DNA from: Candidatus Acetothermia bacterium
Lineage (GTDB): Bacteria > Bipolaricaulota > Bipolaricaulia > Bipolaricaulales > Bipolaricaulaceae
Assembly: GCA_024653305.1 (NCBI GenBank)
Contig: JANLFW010000003.1
Coordinates: forward strand, 41,915-105,914
Length of the DNA: 64,000 nucleotides
Reading direction: 5' to 3'
How positions within the stretch are numbered: the first letter of the stretch is position 1; every line of letters begins with the position of its first letter. This document shows positions 43,811 to 50,849 of this stretch, piece by piece. The position numbers and the translations under genes are program-made. The notes beneath the pieces are model-generated. The model was not told the origin of the DNA. It saw nothing but the letters and a program-made list of their open reading frames with translations, and ran no database searches.

Positions 43811-44437
43811 TCACAGCCCAATGGAACCTCCCCAGTCGATGGAACACAACCTGCGCCAGCTCTTCCCGATCCCGGGCACCCTATGATCCCCCATGCGCCG
43901 GATGTCGGCCCCCGTCGGGGAAAGTGCCCACACGGGGGTGGCGGCCGGAAGTCCGGCCCAGGCCCGCACCTCATCTACCAGGGACGGGCGCACAGTAAGG
44001 ACGAGGAACGCCGGGGAGCTTAGCGCTGCCCGCATCCCAGGGGCGAACCCGCCGCCGGCAAGCTCGAGCGGTCCCACCTCGTCCACCAGGATCGCCGCGG
44101 CCTCCCCCGCCGCCCGGCGAAGCGCGGCGTTGGCGAAGGCAAGGCCATCGGGTGAGAAGAAGAACTTGCGGAACGCGATCCCCGGGGGTTCACGGGAACA
44201 CAGCGGGAACTCCTCACCGGTGGCAAGGTCGCGGACCCGGTACCCCACCGTCTCTCCATCCTGAAGCACGCGCGGGGAGGCGACGCCGGCCACGCTCAAC
44301 CCTCGCCCTCGCAATTCCCCGGTCAGGGCCAGGACGCCCGTGGTCTTCCCCGAGCCGATGGGTCCGGTGACGAGGAAGGCCCGCCCGCCCCGGTCGCGGT
44401 GGGCAAGGACGTGGTCCGCAAGACCCGCAACTACGAT
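43811..44437 (-). CDS. THEP1/YqeC-like P-loop NTPase, possibly with an AUC start codon
   Basis: A P-loop NTPase of about 208 residues if read from 44437. Walker A is VTGPIGSGKTTG and Walker B is AAILVDEVGPLELAG, the DExG form typical of THEP1-type nucleoside triphosphatases. No ATG, GTG or TTG occurs between an in-frame TAA and Walker A; the first standard start lies beyond the P-loop and would remove it. An AAGGAGGG site stands 3 nt before an ATC (44437-44435), which could be a rare AUC start. The gene overlaps xdhC, like yqeB-yqeC in the E. coli xanthine-hydroxylase region, so a role in maturing a molybdenum hydroxylase is plausible. Confidence 0.65.
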   Translation of the reverse strand: MVVAGLADHVLAHRDRGGRAFLVTGPIGSGKTTGVLALTGELRGRGLSVAGVASPRVLQDGETVGYRVRDLATGEEFPLCSREPPGIAFRKFFFSPDGLAFANAALRRAAGEAAAILVDEVGPLELAGGGFAPGMRAALSSPAFLVLTVRPSLVDEVRAWAGLPAATPVWALSPTGADIRRMGDHRVPGIGKSWRRLCSIDWGGSIGL

Positions 44438-45231
44438 CCGCCCTCCTTAAGGCACTCCCTTGTTTCGACAAGACGACCGTGGTGGAACGCGAGGAGCTCG
44501 GCGAGGATGCTCACCGCCACGGCACCGGGATATTTGCCCCCAATGGGAAGCCCTACCGGGCAGCGCAGGAGTTCCACCCGCTCCTTGGGGATCCCCGCCT
44601 CCCCAAGCCGCTTGCGGACCTCCGCGGCCTTGGGACGGGAGCCGAGCATCCCCACGTAGGCCGGGGCCGGCTCCGCGGCCAGGACCTGGGTCGCCACATG
44701 GAGGTCAGTGGCATGGGAATCGGTGCAGATGACCGCGTAGGTCTGTCCGGAGGGCACGGGGACGAGCGCATAGCCGGGCAGGTGATGGACCACGACGCCA
44801 GGGGCAAGTTCACCCGCCCGCTCCGCGCGATCGTCGTAGACCTCCACCGCAAACGGAGTCACCTCGCCCGCGAGCCGGCCGAGGAGGGCCCCCACGTGGC
44901 CAGCCCCGAAGATGACGAGTCGCGGTCGGGAGGCGAGGACCTCGTAGAACACGGTCGTCCGCCCGCCGCACAGCATCCCGAGGTCGAGGAGCTCGTAGGT
45001 GCGGAGCGAGGTGCGTTCGCCCGAGGACAGGAGCGCAACCGCGTCCTCCCGCGCCCTCTGCTCCAACGCCCCGCCGCCGATCGTCCCCTCGATCCGGCCA
45101 CCCTCGAACACGAGCATCCGCGCCCCCGGCTCGCGGGGCGCCGGCCCCTCCACCGCCACCACCTCCACCCACACCGCGGGCTCACCCCTGGCCAAGCACT
45201 CCGCCACCCGCGTGAAGAACGCTGCCTCCAC
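44431..45231 (-). CDS. XdhC/CoxI-family molybdenum hydroxylase maturation protein
   Basis: A 266-residue protein with the N-terminal XdhC domain (GGGALEQRAREDAVALL region) and a C-terminal Rossmann domain (LVIFGAGHVGALLGRLA, then YVGMLGSRPKAAEVRKRL). The family loads the sulfurated molybdenum cofactor into xanthine dehydrogenase-like enzymes. It starts 4 nt after the PLP enzyme stop and overlaps the NTPase gene. Its likely client is the hydroxylase large subunit at 57.5 kb, but this is inference. Confidence 0.88.
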   Translation of the reverse strand: MEAAFFTRVAECLARGEPAVWVEVVAVEGPAPREPGARMLVFEGGRIEGTIGGGALEQRAREDAVALLSSGERTSLRTYELLDLGMLCGGRTTVFYEVLASRPRLVIFGAGHVGALLGRLAGEVTPFAVEVYDDRAERAGELAPGVVVHHLPGYALVPVPSGQTYAVICTDSHATDLHVATQVLAAEPAPAYVGMLGSRPKAAEVRKRLGEAGIPKERVELLRCPVGLPIGGKYPGAVAVSILAELLAFHHGRLVETRECLKEGGS

Positions 45232-45235
45232 GCCC

Positions 45236-46702
45236 TCACACCTCCAGCCCGGCCATCCGGTTGAACTCCTTGATCAGCTCGTCGATCTCGGCAACCTGAC
45301 GGTGGATGCGGTCCCAGTACTCCGGCCAATCGTACCACTGCGCCAGGAGCTCCTCCGCGGTTTTCCCCATCTGCTCCACCCACGTGAAGTACTTGAGGTT
45401 GTGGACCCGCCGGCGATCCCAATGGGAGAGCTCGGCCATATGGTCGGTCGTCGCCCCGAGGAGCCAGCGGTGGTAGTCGACCACGGCCTGGGTCTCGGAG
45501 TACGGGCCCCGCTCCGCACGGAGCTCAATAAGCCGGCTCTGATAAAGCTCCATAGAATCGGTGAACACGGTCAATACCACGTCCCGCTCGGTGAGCTCGT
45601 AGTACTTGGCGAACCTGATCGCGGCGAGGAGGTTGGCGGCGCTGGAAATCCCGAGAAGGGGGAGCTTGTCCACGAACGCAGGCGGCACCCCCTGGCGGAG
45701 GAGGAACTCCTGGCCCGCGGGCTCGTTGAAGAGGCGGATGAGGCTCACCGGGGCCTCGTCGTCGATGGCGATCACGACGTCGGTGTTGCGCACGTTGTGG
45801 ATCCACGGGACGTGCTTGTCCCCGATCCCCTCGATCCGGTGGCTGCCGAACCCGTTCAGGAGCAAAGTCGGGCACTGCAGCGACTCCCCAACCGCGATCT
45901 TGCTTCCGGGGAACCGTTCCTTCAGGTAGTCCCCGCACCCTAGGGTGCCGGAGGAACCGCTTGTGAGCACCACCCCCGCGTAGCGCCCCGTCGGACCCAG
46001 CCCTCCCCGGAGGACCTCCTCCATGGCCGGTCCGGTGACGGCATGGTGCCAAAGGTGGTTCCCGAACTCGTCGAACTGGTTGAAGATCATCACGTTGTCC
46101 CGGGTCCGCTCGAGCTCCTTGCATTTCTGGAAGATCTCCCACACGTTGGACTCGCTCCCCGGGGTGGCGATGACCTCGCCGCTGATGCGGGACAGCCATT
46201 CAAACCGTTCGCGGGACATCCCTTCAGGGAGGATGGCGATGGATTCACACCCGAGAAGGCTCGCGTTGTACGCCCCGCCGCGGCAGTAGTTCCCGGTGGA
46301 CGGCCATACCGCCTTGTGGAAGGTGGGGTCGAACTGGCCGGTCACCAGCCGCGGCACCAAGCACCCGAATGTGGCCCCCACCTTATGGGACCCGGTGGGG
46401 AACCATTTCCCGACCAAGGCGATGATCCGTGCCCGGACGCCGGTAAGCGCGCGGGGCATCTCCAGGTAGTTGACCCGGCCGAACCCTCCTCCGTGGGGGA
46501 CGGGCTCGTTCTTCCAGGTGATGCGAAACAGGTTTCGCGGGTGGAGGTCCCAGAGCCCGATCCCGCGGAGCTCGTCGCGGATCTTGACCGGGACCTTGTT
46601 GGGGTCCTTCATCTGGGCGAAGGTGGGGATGATGATCCCCCGCTTCTTGGCCTGCTCCACGGCGCGCTGGCGCCCCTTCTCGTTTACCGTCAAGTCGAGC
46701 AT
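45236..46702 (-). CDS. Fold-type II PLP-dependent enzyme (ammonia-lyase or synthase family, unassigned)
   Basis: A 488-residue PLP enzyme of the cysteine synthase/threonine dehydratase superfamily. The PLP lysine is probably in PTGSHKVGATFG, the substrate loop in WPSTGNYCRGGAYNA, and the phosphate loop in LTSGSSGTLGCGDYL. It is longer than cysteine synthases by about 170 residues, with an extra C-terminal helical region. Position next to XdhC and opposite carbamoyltransferases recalls the ygeX place of the E. coli yge cluster, but the sequence does not look like diaminopropionate ammonia-lyase. The substrate is unknown. A TTGAGGAGA site precedes the ATG. Confidence 0.75.
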   Translation of the reverse strand: MLDLTVNEKGRQRAVEQAKKRGIIIPTFAQMKDPNKVPVKIRDELRGIGLWDLHPRNLFRITWKNEPVPHGGGFGRVNYLEMPRALTGVRARIIALVGKWFPTGSHKVGATFGCLVPRLVTGQFDPTFHKAVWPSTGNYCRGGAYNASLLGCESIAILPEGMSRERFEWLSRISGEVIATPGSESNVWEIFQKCKELERTRDNVMIFNQFDEFGNHLWHHAVTGPAMEEVLRGGLGPTGRYAGVVLTSGSSGTLGCGDYLKERFPGSKIAVGESLQCPTLLLNGFGSHRIEGIGDKHVPWIHNVRNTDVVIAIDDEAPVSLIRLFNEPAGQEFLLRQGVPPAFVDKLPLLGISSAANLLAAIRFAKYYELTERDVVLTVFTDSMELYQSRLIELRAERGPYSETQAVVDYHRWLLGATTDHMAELSHWDRRRVHNLKYFTWVEQMGKTAEELLAQWYDWPEYWDRIHRQVAEIDELIKEFNRMAGLEV

Positions 46703-46743
46703 GCGTTCTCCTCAACCCCTTCGCTGGGGACCTGGGCCTCAAG

Positions 46744-46772
46744 TTGACCCTGCCCAGCGATAATGCTACCAT
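46744..46772 (+). promoter_or_regulatory. Promoter of the GntR regulator gene
   Basis: TTGACC (46744-46749), 17 bp spacer and TACCAT (46767-46772). It overlaps a divergent promoter for the PLP-enzyme operon, whose -35 TTGTCA is at 46787-46792 and -10 TAGCAT at 46763-46768 on the minus strand with an 18 bp spacer. Confidence 0.6.
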
Positions 46773-46773
46773 G

Positions 46774-46792
46774 TTGTCTGGCAGGTTGACAA
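46774..46792. promoter_or_regulatory. Candidate GntR operator shared by two divergent promoters
   Basis: TTGTCTGGCAGGTTGACAA is an inverted repeat (TTGTC and GACAA arms, 9 nt apart). It lies just downstream of the regulator -10 box and covers the -35 box of the divergent PLP-xdhC promoter. One bound repressor would shut off both directions. Confidence 0.5.
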
Positions 46793-46796
46793 GGGT

Positions 46797-47513
46797 ATGG
46801 GGTTCCGCAAGGTCAAGCCGACGAAGGCATCGACGGCGGTCGCCGAGCAGATCCTGCAGGCGATCAAGAACGGGGCATTCCCGGTGGAAGGGAAGCTCCC
46901 GTCCGAGGCCGAGCTCGCCCAGCAGATGGGGGTCAGCCGCCCCACCGTGCGGGAGGCGCTCTCCGCCCTGGCCGCGGTGGGGCTGATCGAGGCCCGCCCC
47001 GGCATCGGCAACTTCGTGAAGCACCCCAGTGAGTCCATGGCCCTGGAGGCCCTGTTCATCCTGGAGAACGAGGCGAGCTGTCTCGAGATCATGGAGGCGC
47101 GCACGGTGCTGGAGCCGCCGGTGGCGGAGCTCGCCGCCCGCAAGCGGAGCGAAACCCACGTGGACAAGCTTGAAGGCCTGGCTCACGAGCTCGCCGGCCT
47201 CACCAGCTCAGACCGGTTCACCGAGTACTTCGACACCGACAAGCGGTTCCACCTGGCGCTGGTCGAGGCCGCCCAGAACAACCTGCTTGCCGCGGTGCTG
47301 GTTCCCCTCATCAACACCATGGACCAGCACCTGTACCGAGAGTTCACCCGCGAGTACTACCTGAAGGATGAAGGGAGCATTGCCGAGGTCGCCTCGCTCC
47401 ACGCCGAAATAGCCCGGGCGGTCCGAGCCCGGCGGCCGGCCCAGGCCGGGGCGGCGATGCGCAACCACTGGCAGCGGATGTGGCGGCTCGTCCAAGGCGA
47501 GGAGCCGAACTAG
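46797..47513 (+). CDS. FadR/GntR-family transcriptional regulator with FCD domain
   Basis: A 238-residue regulator. The winged helix is in residues 10-75 (GKLPSEAELAQQMGVSRPTV and REALSALAAVGLIEARPG). The C-terminal FCD domain (about 90-225) has the metal- or ligand-binding residues of the family: FDTDKRFHLALVEAAQN and HAEIARAVRARRPAQAGAAM. Ligands of such proteins are usually organic acids or amino acid derivatives. It is divergent from the PLP-xdhC run and directly upstream of carbamate kinase, so it is the likely regulator of the whole cluster. Confidence 0.9.
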   Translation: MGFRKVKPTKASTAVAEQILQAIKNGAFPVEGKLPSEAELAQQMGVSRPTVREALSALAAVGLIEARPGIGNFVKHPSESMALEALFILENEASCLEIMEARTVLEPPVAELAARKRSETHVDKLEGLAHELAGLTSSDRFTEYFDTDKRFHLALVEAAQNNLLAAVLVPLINTMDQHLYREFTREYYLKDEGSIAEVASLHAEIARAVRARRPAQAGAAMRNHWQRMWRLVQGEEPN

Positions 47514-47555
47514 CTACATCTCAGGCACGACGCTCCAAGGGAGGGACGGGAAACG

Positions 47556-48503
47556 ATGGAGAAGAAGACGGTGGTGGTGGCGCTGGGAGGGAACGCGATC
47601 CTCCAACGGGGACAGAAGGGGACGTTCGAAGAGCAGCTTGCGAACGTGTACCACACCTGCGAACAGCTTGCGGACATGGTCCTCTCCGGGAGGTGGCGGA
47701 TCGTCATCACCCACGGCAACGGCCCCCAGGTGGGGAACATCCTGCTCCAGCACGACGCCGCCAAGCACGTCGTCCCGCCGATGCCGATGGACGTGTGCGG
47801 GGCGGAGTCCCAGGGCCTGATCGGGTACATGATCCAGCAGGCCCTGCACAACATCCTCGATCGGCGGGGCCGGGGGGACATCCCGGTGGCGACCGTGGTC
47901 ACCCAGGTCCTGGTGGACAAGGCCGACCCGGCGTTCCAGAATCCCACCAAGCCCGTGGGCCCGTTCTACAGGGAAGACGAGGCCAAGCGCCTGCGGGACG
48001 AGAAGGACTGGCATGTGGTGGAGGACGCGGGCCGGGGCTGGCGGAGGGTTGTGCCCTCCCCCGACCCCAAGGCGATCGTGGAGCGGGAGGCAATCCGCAT
48101 CCTCGTCCAGAACCGGGCCATCGTCGTCGCCTCCGGCGGGGGTGGGATCCCGGTGGTCCAACAGGACGGGGAGCTCAAGGGTGTGGAGGCGGTGATCGAC
48201 AAGGACCTCGCCGGCGAGCGCCTGGCCGAGGACGTGGGGGCGCACGTGTTCCTCATCCTCACCGATGTGGAGAAGGTGAAGCTCAACTACGGGAAGCCGG
48301 GCGAGCGGGCCCTGGACCGAATGACGGCGGCTGAGGCCAAGCGGTACTTGAGCGAGGGCCACTTCGCCAAGGGGTCGATGGAGCCCAAGGTGAAGGCGGC
48401 GGTGCGGTTCGTGGAAGCAGGCGGGGAGCGGGCGGCGATCGCCTCGCTCGATCAGGCGCTGGCGGCCCTGGAGGGCCAGGCTGGAACGCAAGTAGTGCCG
48501 TGA
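47556..48503 (+). CDS. arcC: Carbamate kinase
   Basis: A 315-residue enzyme that transfers phosphate from carbamoyl phosphate to ADP, making ATP. Typical motifs are [28 protein letters not shown], the long PTKPVGPFY loop, [10 protein letters not shown] and [14 protein letters not shown], ending with [15 protein letters not shown]. It precedes two carbamoyltransferase genes, so it is catabolic, generating ATP from the carbamoyl phosphate they release. A palindromic repeat follows the stop codon at once. Confidence 0.95.
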   Translation: MEKKTVVVALGGNAILQRGQKGTFEEQLANVYHTCEQLADMVLSGRWRIVITHGNGPQVGNILLQHDAAKHVVPPMPMDVCGAESQGLIGYMIQQALHNILDRRGRGDIPVATVVTQVLVDKADPAFQNPTKPVGPFYREDEAKRLRDEKDWHVVEDAGRGWRRVVPSPDPKAIVEREAIRILVQNRAIVVASGGGGIPVVQQDGELKGVEAVIDKDLAGERLAEDVGAHVFLILTDVEKVKLNYGKPGERALDRMTAAEAKRYLSEGHFAKGSMEPKVKAAVRFVEAGGERAAIASLDQALAALEGQAGTQVVP

Positions 48504-48570
48504 CCGGTGAACCGTGATCCGTGATCGGTACGATGACCAACGAATCACGGATAACGGGTCACGGATCACG
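48500..48570. repeat. Dispersed palindromic repeat, copy A
   Basis: Near-palindromic 71 bp element. The left arm holds CCGTGATCCGTGATCGGTAC and the right arm CACGGATAACGGGTCACGG; the arms match at roughly 24 of 28 positions. The centre carries ACGATGACCAACG. Copy B at 49620-49672 contains the same core in inverted orientation, so the two flank the first carbamoyltransferase gene as an inverted pair. The element could fold into a hairpin in mRNA. Confidence 0.7.
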
Positions 48571-48586
48571 AGAAAGGGGGTAGAGC

Positions 48587-49618
48587 ATGGCGGCAACAGA
48601 TCTGCGTGGACGGGACTTCATCACGCTCCTTGAGTTCGATCGGGAGGAGATCGAGACGATCCTGGACACGGCGTTCGATCTCAAGCGCAACTGGATCCGG
48701 GGGGAACCGCATCGTTTGCTCCAGGACAAAACCCTGTTCATGCTGTTCTACAACATGTCGCTCAGGACCCGGAACTCGTTCGAGGCGGGGATGACCCAGC
48801 TCGGGGGCCACGCCCACTTCCTCCAGCCGGGGGCGGTGTACACGCCGGCCTTGCCGGGAGAGGAACAGGCCTACTCCACCGAACGCATCGCTGACGTGGC
48901 CCGGGTCCTGGCGGAGATGGGCCACGGCATCGCCATCCGCATCTACGGCAAGCACACGGGGTGGATCTACGGCAAAGGCGACCTCATCGTGCGCGAGTTC
49001 GCCCGCTGGTCGCGGGTCCCGGTGATCAACATGGAGGACGACATGTACCACCCCTGCCAGGCCCTGGCCGACGTCATGACCATGCAGGAGAAGCTCGGCG
49101 ACCTCAGGGGCAAGAAGTTCGTGATGTCCTGGGCCTACTCGGGCTCAGTGGAGAAGCCGCTCGCCGTGCCCCAGTCGGCGATCATCGGCGCCTCCTACTT
49201 CGGGATGGACATCGTCCTCGCCCACCCCAAGGGCCTCGACCTCGACCCCAACATCCTCGCCGCGGTGAAGAAGAACGTCAAAAAATACGGGGGCTCGTTC
49301 AAGCTCGTGCATGACATGGACGAGGCGTTCAAGGACGCGGATGTGGTGTACCCCAAGTCCTGGACGGCTCAACCCACCGACGGGAAGGCCCCGATGGACC
49401 CGGCCAAGGCCAAGGCGATCTTCGAGGCCAACCGGCACTGGATCACCACTCAAGAGAAGATGAAGCTCACGGACGACGCCATCTACATGCATTGTCTTCC
49501 CGCCGACCGGGGGATGGAGGTCACCGACGAGGTGATCGACGGCCCGAACTCGGTGATCGTCGAGGAGGCCGCCAACCGCCTCCACGCCCAGAAGGGCCTC
49601 ATGGCCTTGATCATGTAG
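48587..49618 (+). CDS. Knotted-type carbamoyltransferase, YgeW/AOTC-like (first copy)
   Basis: A 343-residue member of the aspartate/ornithine carbamoyltransferase family. The carbamoyl phosphate loop reads NMSLRTRNSF (about 56-65) in place of S-T-R-T-R, HPCQ is present in MYHPCQALADV, and the amino-acid-site motif is MHCLPADRG. The segment SWAYSGSVEKPLAVPQS is the loop that makes the trefoil knot in YgeW and N-acetylornithine-type enzymes, so the substrate is probably not plain ornithine. It has a strong AAAGGGGG site and lies between two inverted repeats. Confidence 0.88.
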   Translation: MAATDLRGRDFITLLEFDREEIETILDTAFDLKRNWIRGEPHRLLQDKTLFMLFYNMSLRTRNSFEAGMTQLGGHAHFLQPGAVYTPALPGEEQAYSTERIADVARVLAEMGHGIAIRIYGKHTGWIYGKGDLIVREFARWSRVPVINMEDDMYHPCQALADVMTMQEKLGDLRGKKFVMSWAYSGSVEKPLAVPQSAIIGASYFGMDIVLAHPKGLDLDPNILAAVKKNVKKYGGSFKLVHDMDEAFKDADVVYPKSWTAQPTDGKAPMDPAKAKAIFEANRHWITTQEKMKLTDDAIYMHCLPADRGMEVTDEVIDGPNSVIVEEAANRLHAQKGLMALIM

Positions 49619-49619
49619 G

Positions 49620-49672
49620 ACGTGATCCGTGATCCGTTGGTCATCGTACCGATCACGGTTCACGGGTCACGG
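49620..49672. repeat. Dispersed palindromic repeat, copy B
   Basis: 53 bp element with left arm CGTGATCCGTGATCCG and right arm CGATCACGGTTCACGG. Its reverse complement contains CGTGATCGGTACGATGACCA, the core of copy A. It sits between the two carbamoyltransferase genes. Confidence 0.7.
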
Positions 49673-49686
49673 AAAAGGAGGAAGGG

Positions 49687-50715
49687 ATGAGTTGGTTTCA
49701 GCTTGTGGGCAAAGACCTCATCAGCACCAAGGACTGGACGAAGGAGGAGCTGGAGATCGCGCTCAAGGTGACCGACCAGCTCAAGGGCATGTACTACGCA
49801 GGCCTCCCCCACCCCGCCCTCAAGGACAAGACGTTCCTGATGCTCTTCTGCAACACCTCCACCCGCACCCGCCTTTCGTTCGAGTCTGCGATGACCCAGC
49901 TCGGCGGCCACGCCCAGTTCATCGCCGTGGCCGACCTCCGGCTTTCCTTGGAGGAGAAGCCGGGGGCAGGGGAGACGATCAAGGACACGGCGAAGGTGAT
50001 GGCCCGCTACGCCCACGGCATCGGGATCCGGCTCCTCGAGGACAAGGTGTCCCGCTACGGGGAGGGGACGGAGATCCTGTACCGGTTCGCCGAGCACGCC
50101 GAGATCCCGGTGATCAACATGGCCTCCGACGTGTGGCACCCCTGCCAGGCCCTTACCGACCTCTACACCCTGCGGGAGAAGCTGGGGCAGGATCTCAAGG
50201 GGGTGAAGTACACGATCATGTGGGCCTATTCGCCGTGGGTCCGGTCGTGGGGATCGGTCCAGGAAGACTTCGTGATCGCCGCCCGGTTCGGGATGGACGT
50301 GGTGGTGGCCCATCCCAAAGGGTACGAGCTCGATCCGGACGTCCTTGGTCTGGCCAAGAAGTACGCCGGGGAAAGCGGGGGCTCGCTCGAGGTCACGAAC
50401 GACCTCGACGACGCCCTGAAAGGGGCGACGGTCGTGTTCCCCCGGGGATGGATGAGCCCCCGCCGCTACGAGATCGGAAAAGACGCGGAGATCAAGATGG
50501 CCGAAAAGTTCCGGGATTGGCGGTATACGCGCAAACGCCAGAAGGAGCTTACGAAGCCCGGGTATCTCATGCACGTGATGCCGATCGACCGCGGCCACGA
50601 GGCCGACGTGGAGCTGTGCGACGATCCTGAGCTCTCCTGGATGTACGACCAGGCCGAGAACCGCCTCCATGTGCAGAAGGCCATTTTGGCTCTGACCATG
50701 GGTGGGCGGCTCTGA
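49687..50715 (+). CDS. Knotted-type carbamoyltransferase (second copy)
   Basis: A 342-residue paralogue of the preceding gene. The carbamoyl phosphate loop is the standard NTSTRTRLSF, and HPCQ occurs in VWHPCQALTDL. The motif usually HCLP reads MHVMPIDRG, so the conserved cysteine and leucine near the amino-acid site are replaced. The loop MWAYSPWVRSWGSVQED fits the knotted branch. Sequence around the second-substrate site differs from the first copy, so the two probably act on different carbamoyl acceptors or form a mixed enzyme. A terminator follows. Confidence 0.86.
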   Translation: MSWFQLVGKDLISTKDWTKEELEIALKVTDQLKGMYYAGLPHPALKDKTFLMLFCNTSTRTRLSFESAMTQLGGHAQFIAVADLRLSLEEKPGAGETIKDTAKVMARYAHGIGIRLLEDKVSRYGEGTEILYRFAEHAEIPVINMASDVWHPCQALTDLYTLREKLGQDLKGVKYTIMWAYSPWVRSWGSVQEDFVIAARFGMDVVVAHPKGYELDPDVLGLAKKYAGESGGSLEVTNDLDDALKGATVVFPRGWMSPRRYEIGKDAEIKMAEKFRDWRYTRKRQKELTKPGYLMHVMPIDRGHEADVELCDDPELSWMYDQAENRLHVQKAILALTMGGRL

Positions 50716-50734
50716 ACACATAGGATGCAGGTCG

Positions 50735-50766
50735 ACCGGGGCACCCTGCGCCCCGGTTTCATTTTG
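50735..50766 (+). terminator. Intrinsic terminator after the carbamoyltransferase operon
   Basis: Stem ACCGGGGC (50735-50742) with GCCCCGGT (50750-50757), 7 nt loop, then TTCATTTT. Confidence 0.8.
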
Positions 50767-50820
50767 TGGCGAACATTTCCCACCATATTCCACCGTTTTC
50801 CCCTGGCCATGGAAAGCGCC

Positions 50821-50826
50821 TATGAT
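50821..50826 (+). promoter_or_regulatory. -10 box for the surface protein gene
   Basis: TATGAT, 23 nt before the ATG at 50850. The short leader contains AGGGGGATC as a ribosome binding site close to the start. Confidence 0.45.
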
Positions 50827-50849
50827 GCGCTTGGGGACTCAGGGGGATC

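Noticed and set aside
45236..46702. Naming the PLP enzyme diaminopropionate ammonia-lyase (ygeX) from its position
   Set aside because: The location fits a yge-type cluster, but the length and motifs do not resemble YgeX, so only the fold-type II class is given.
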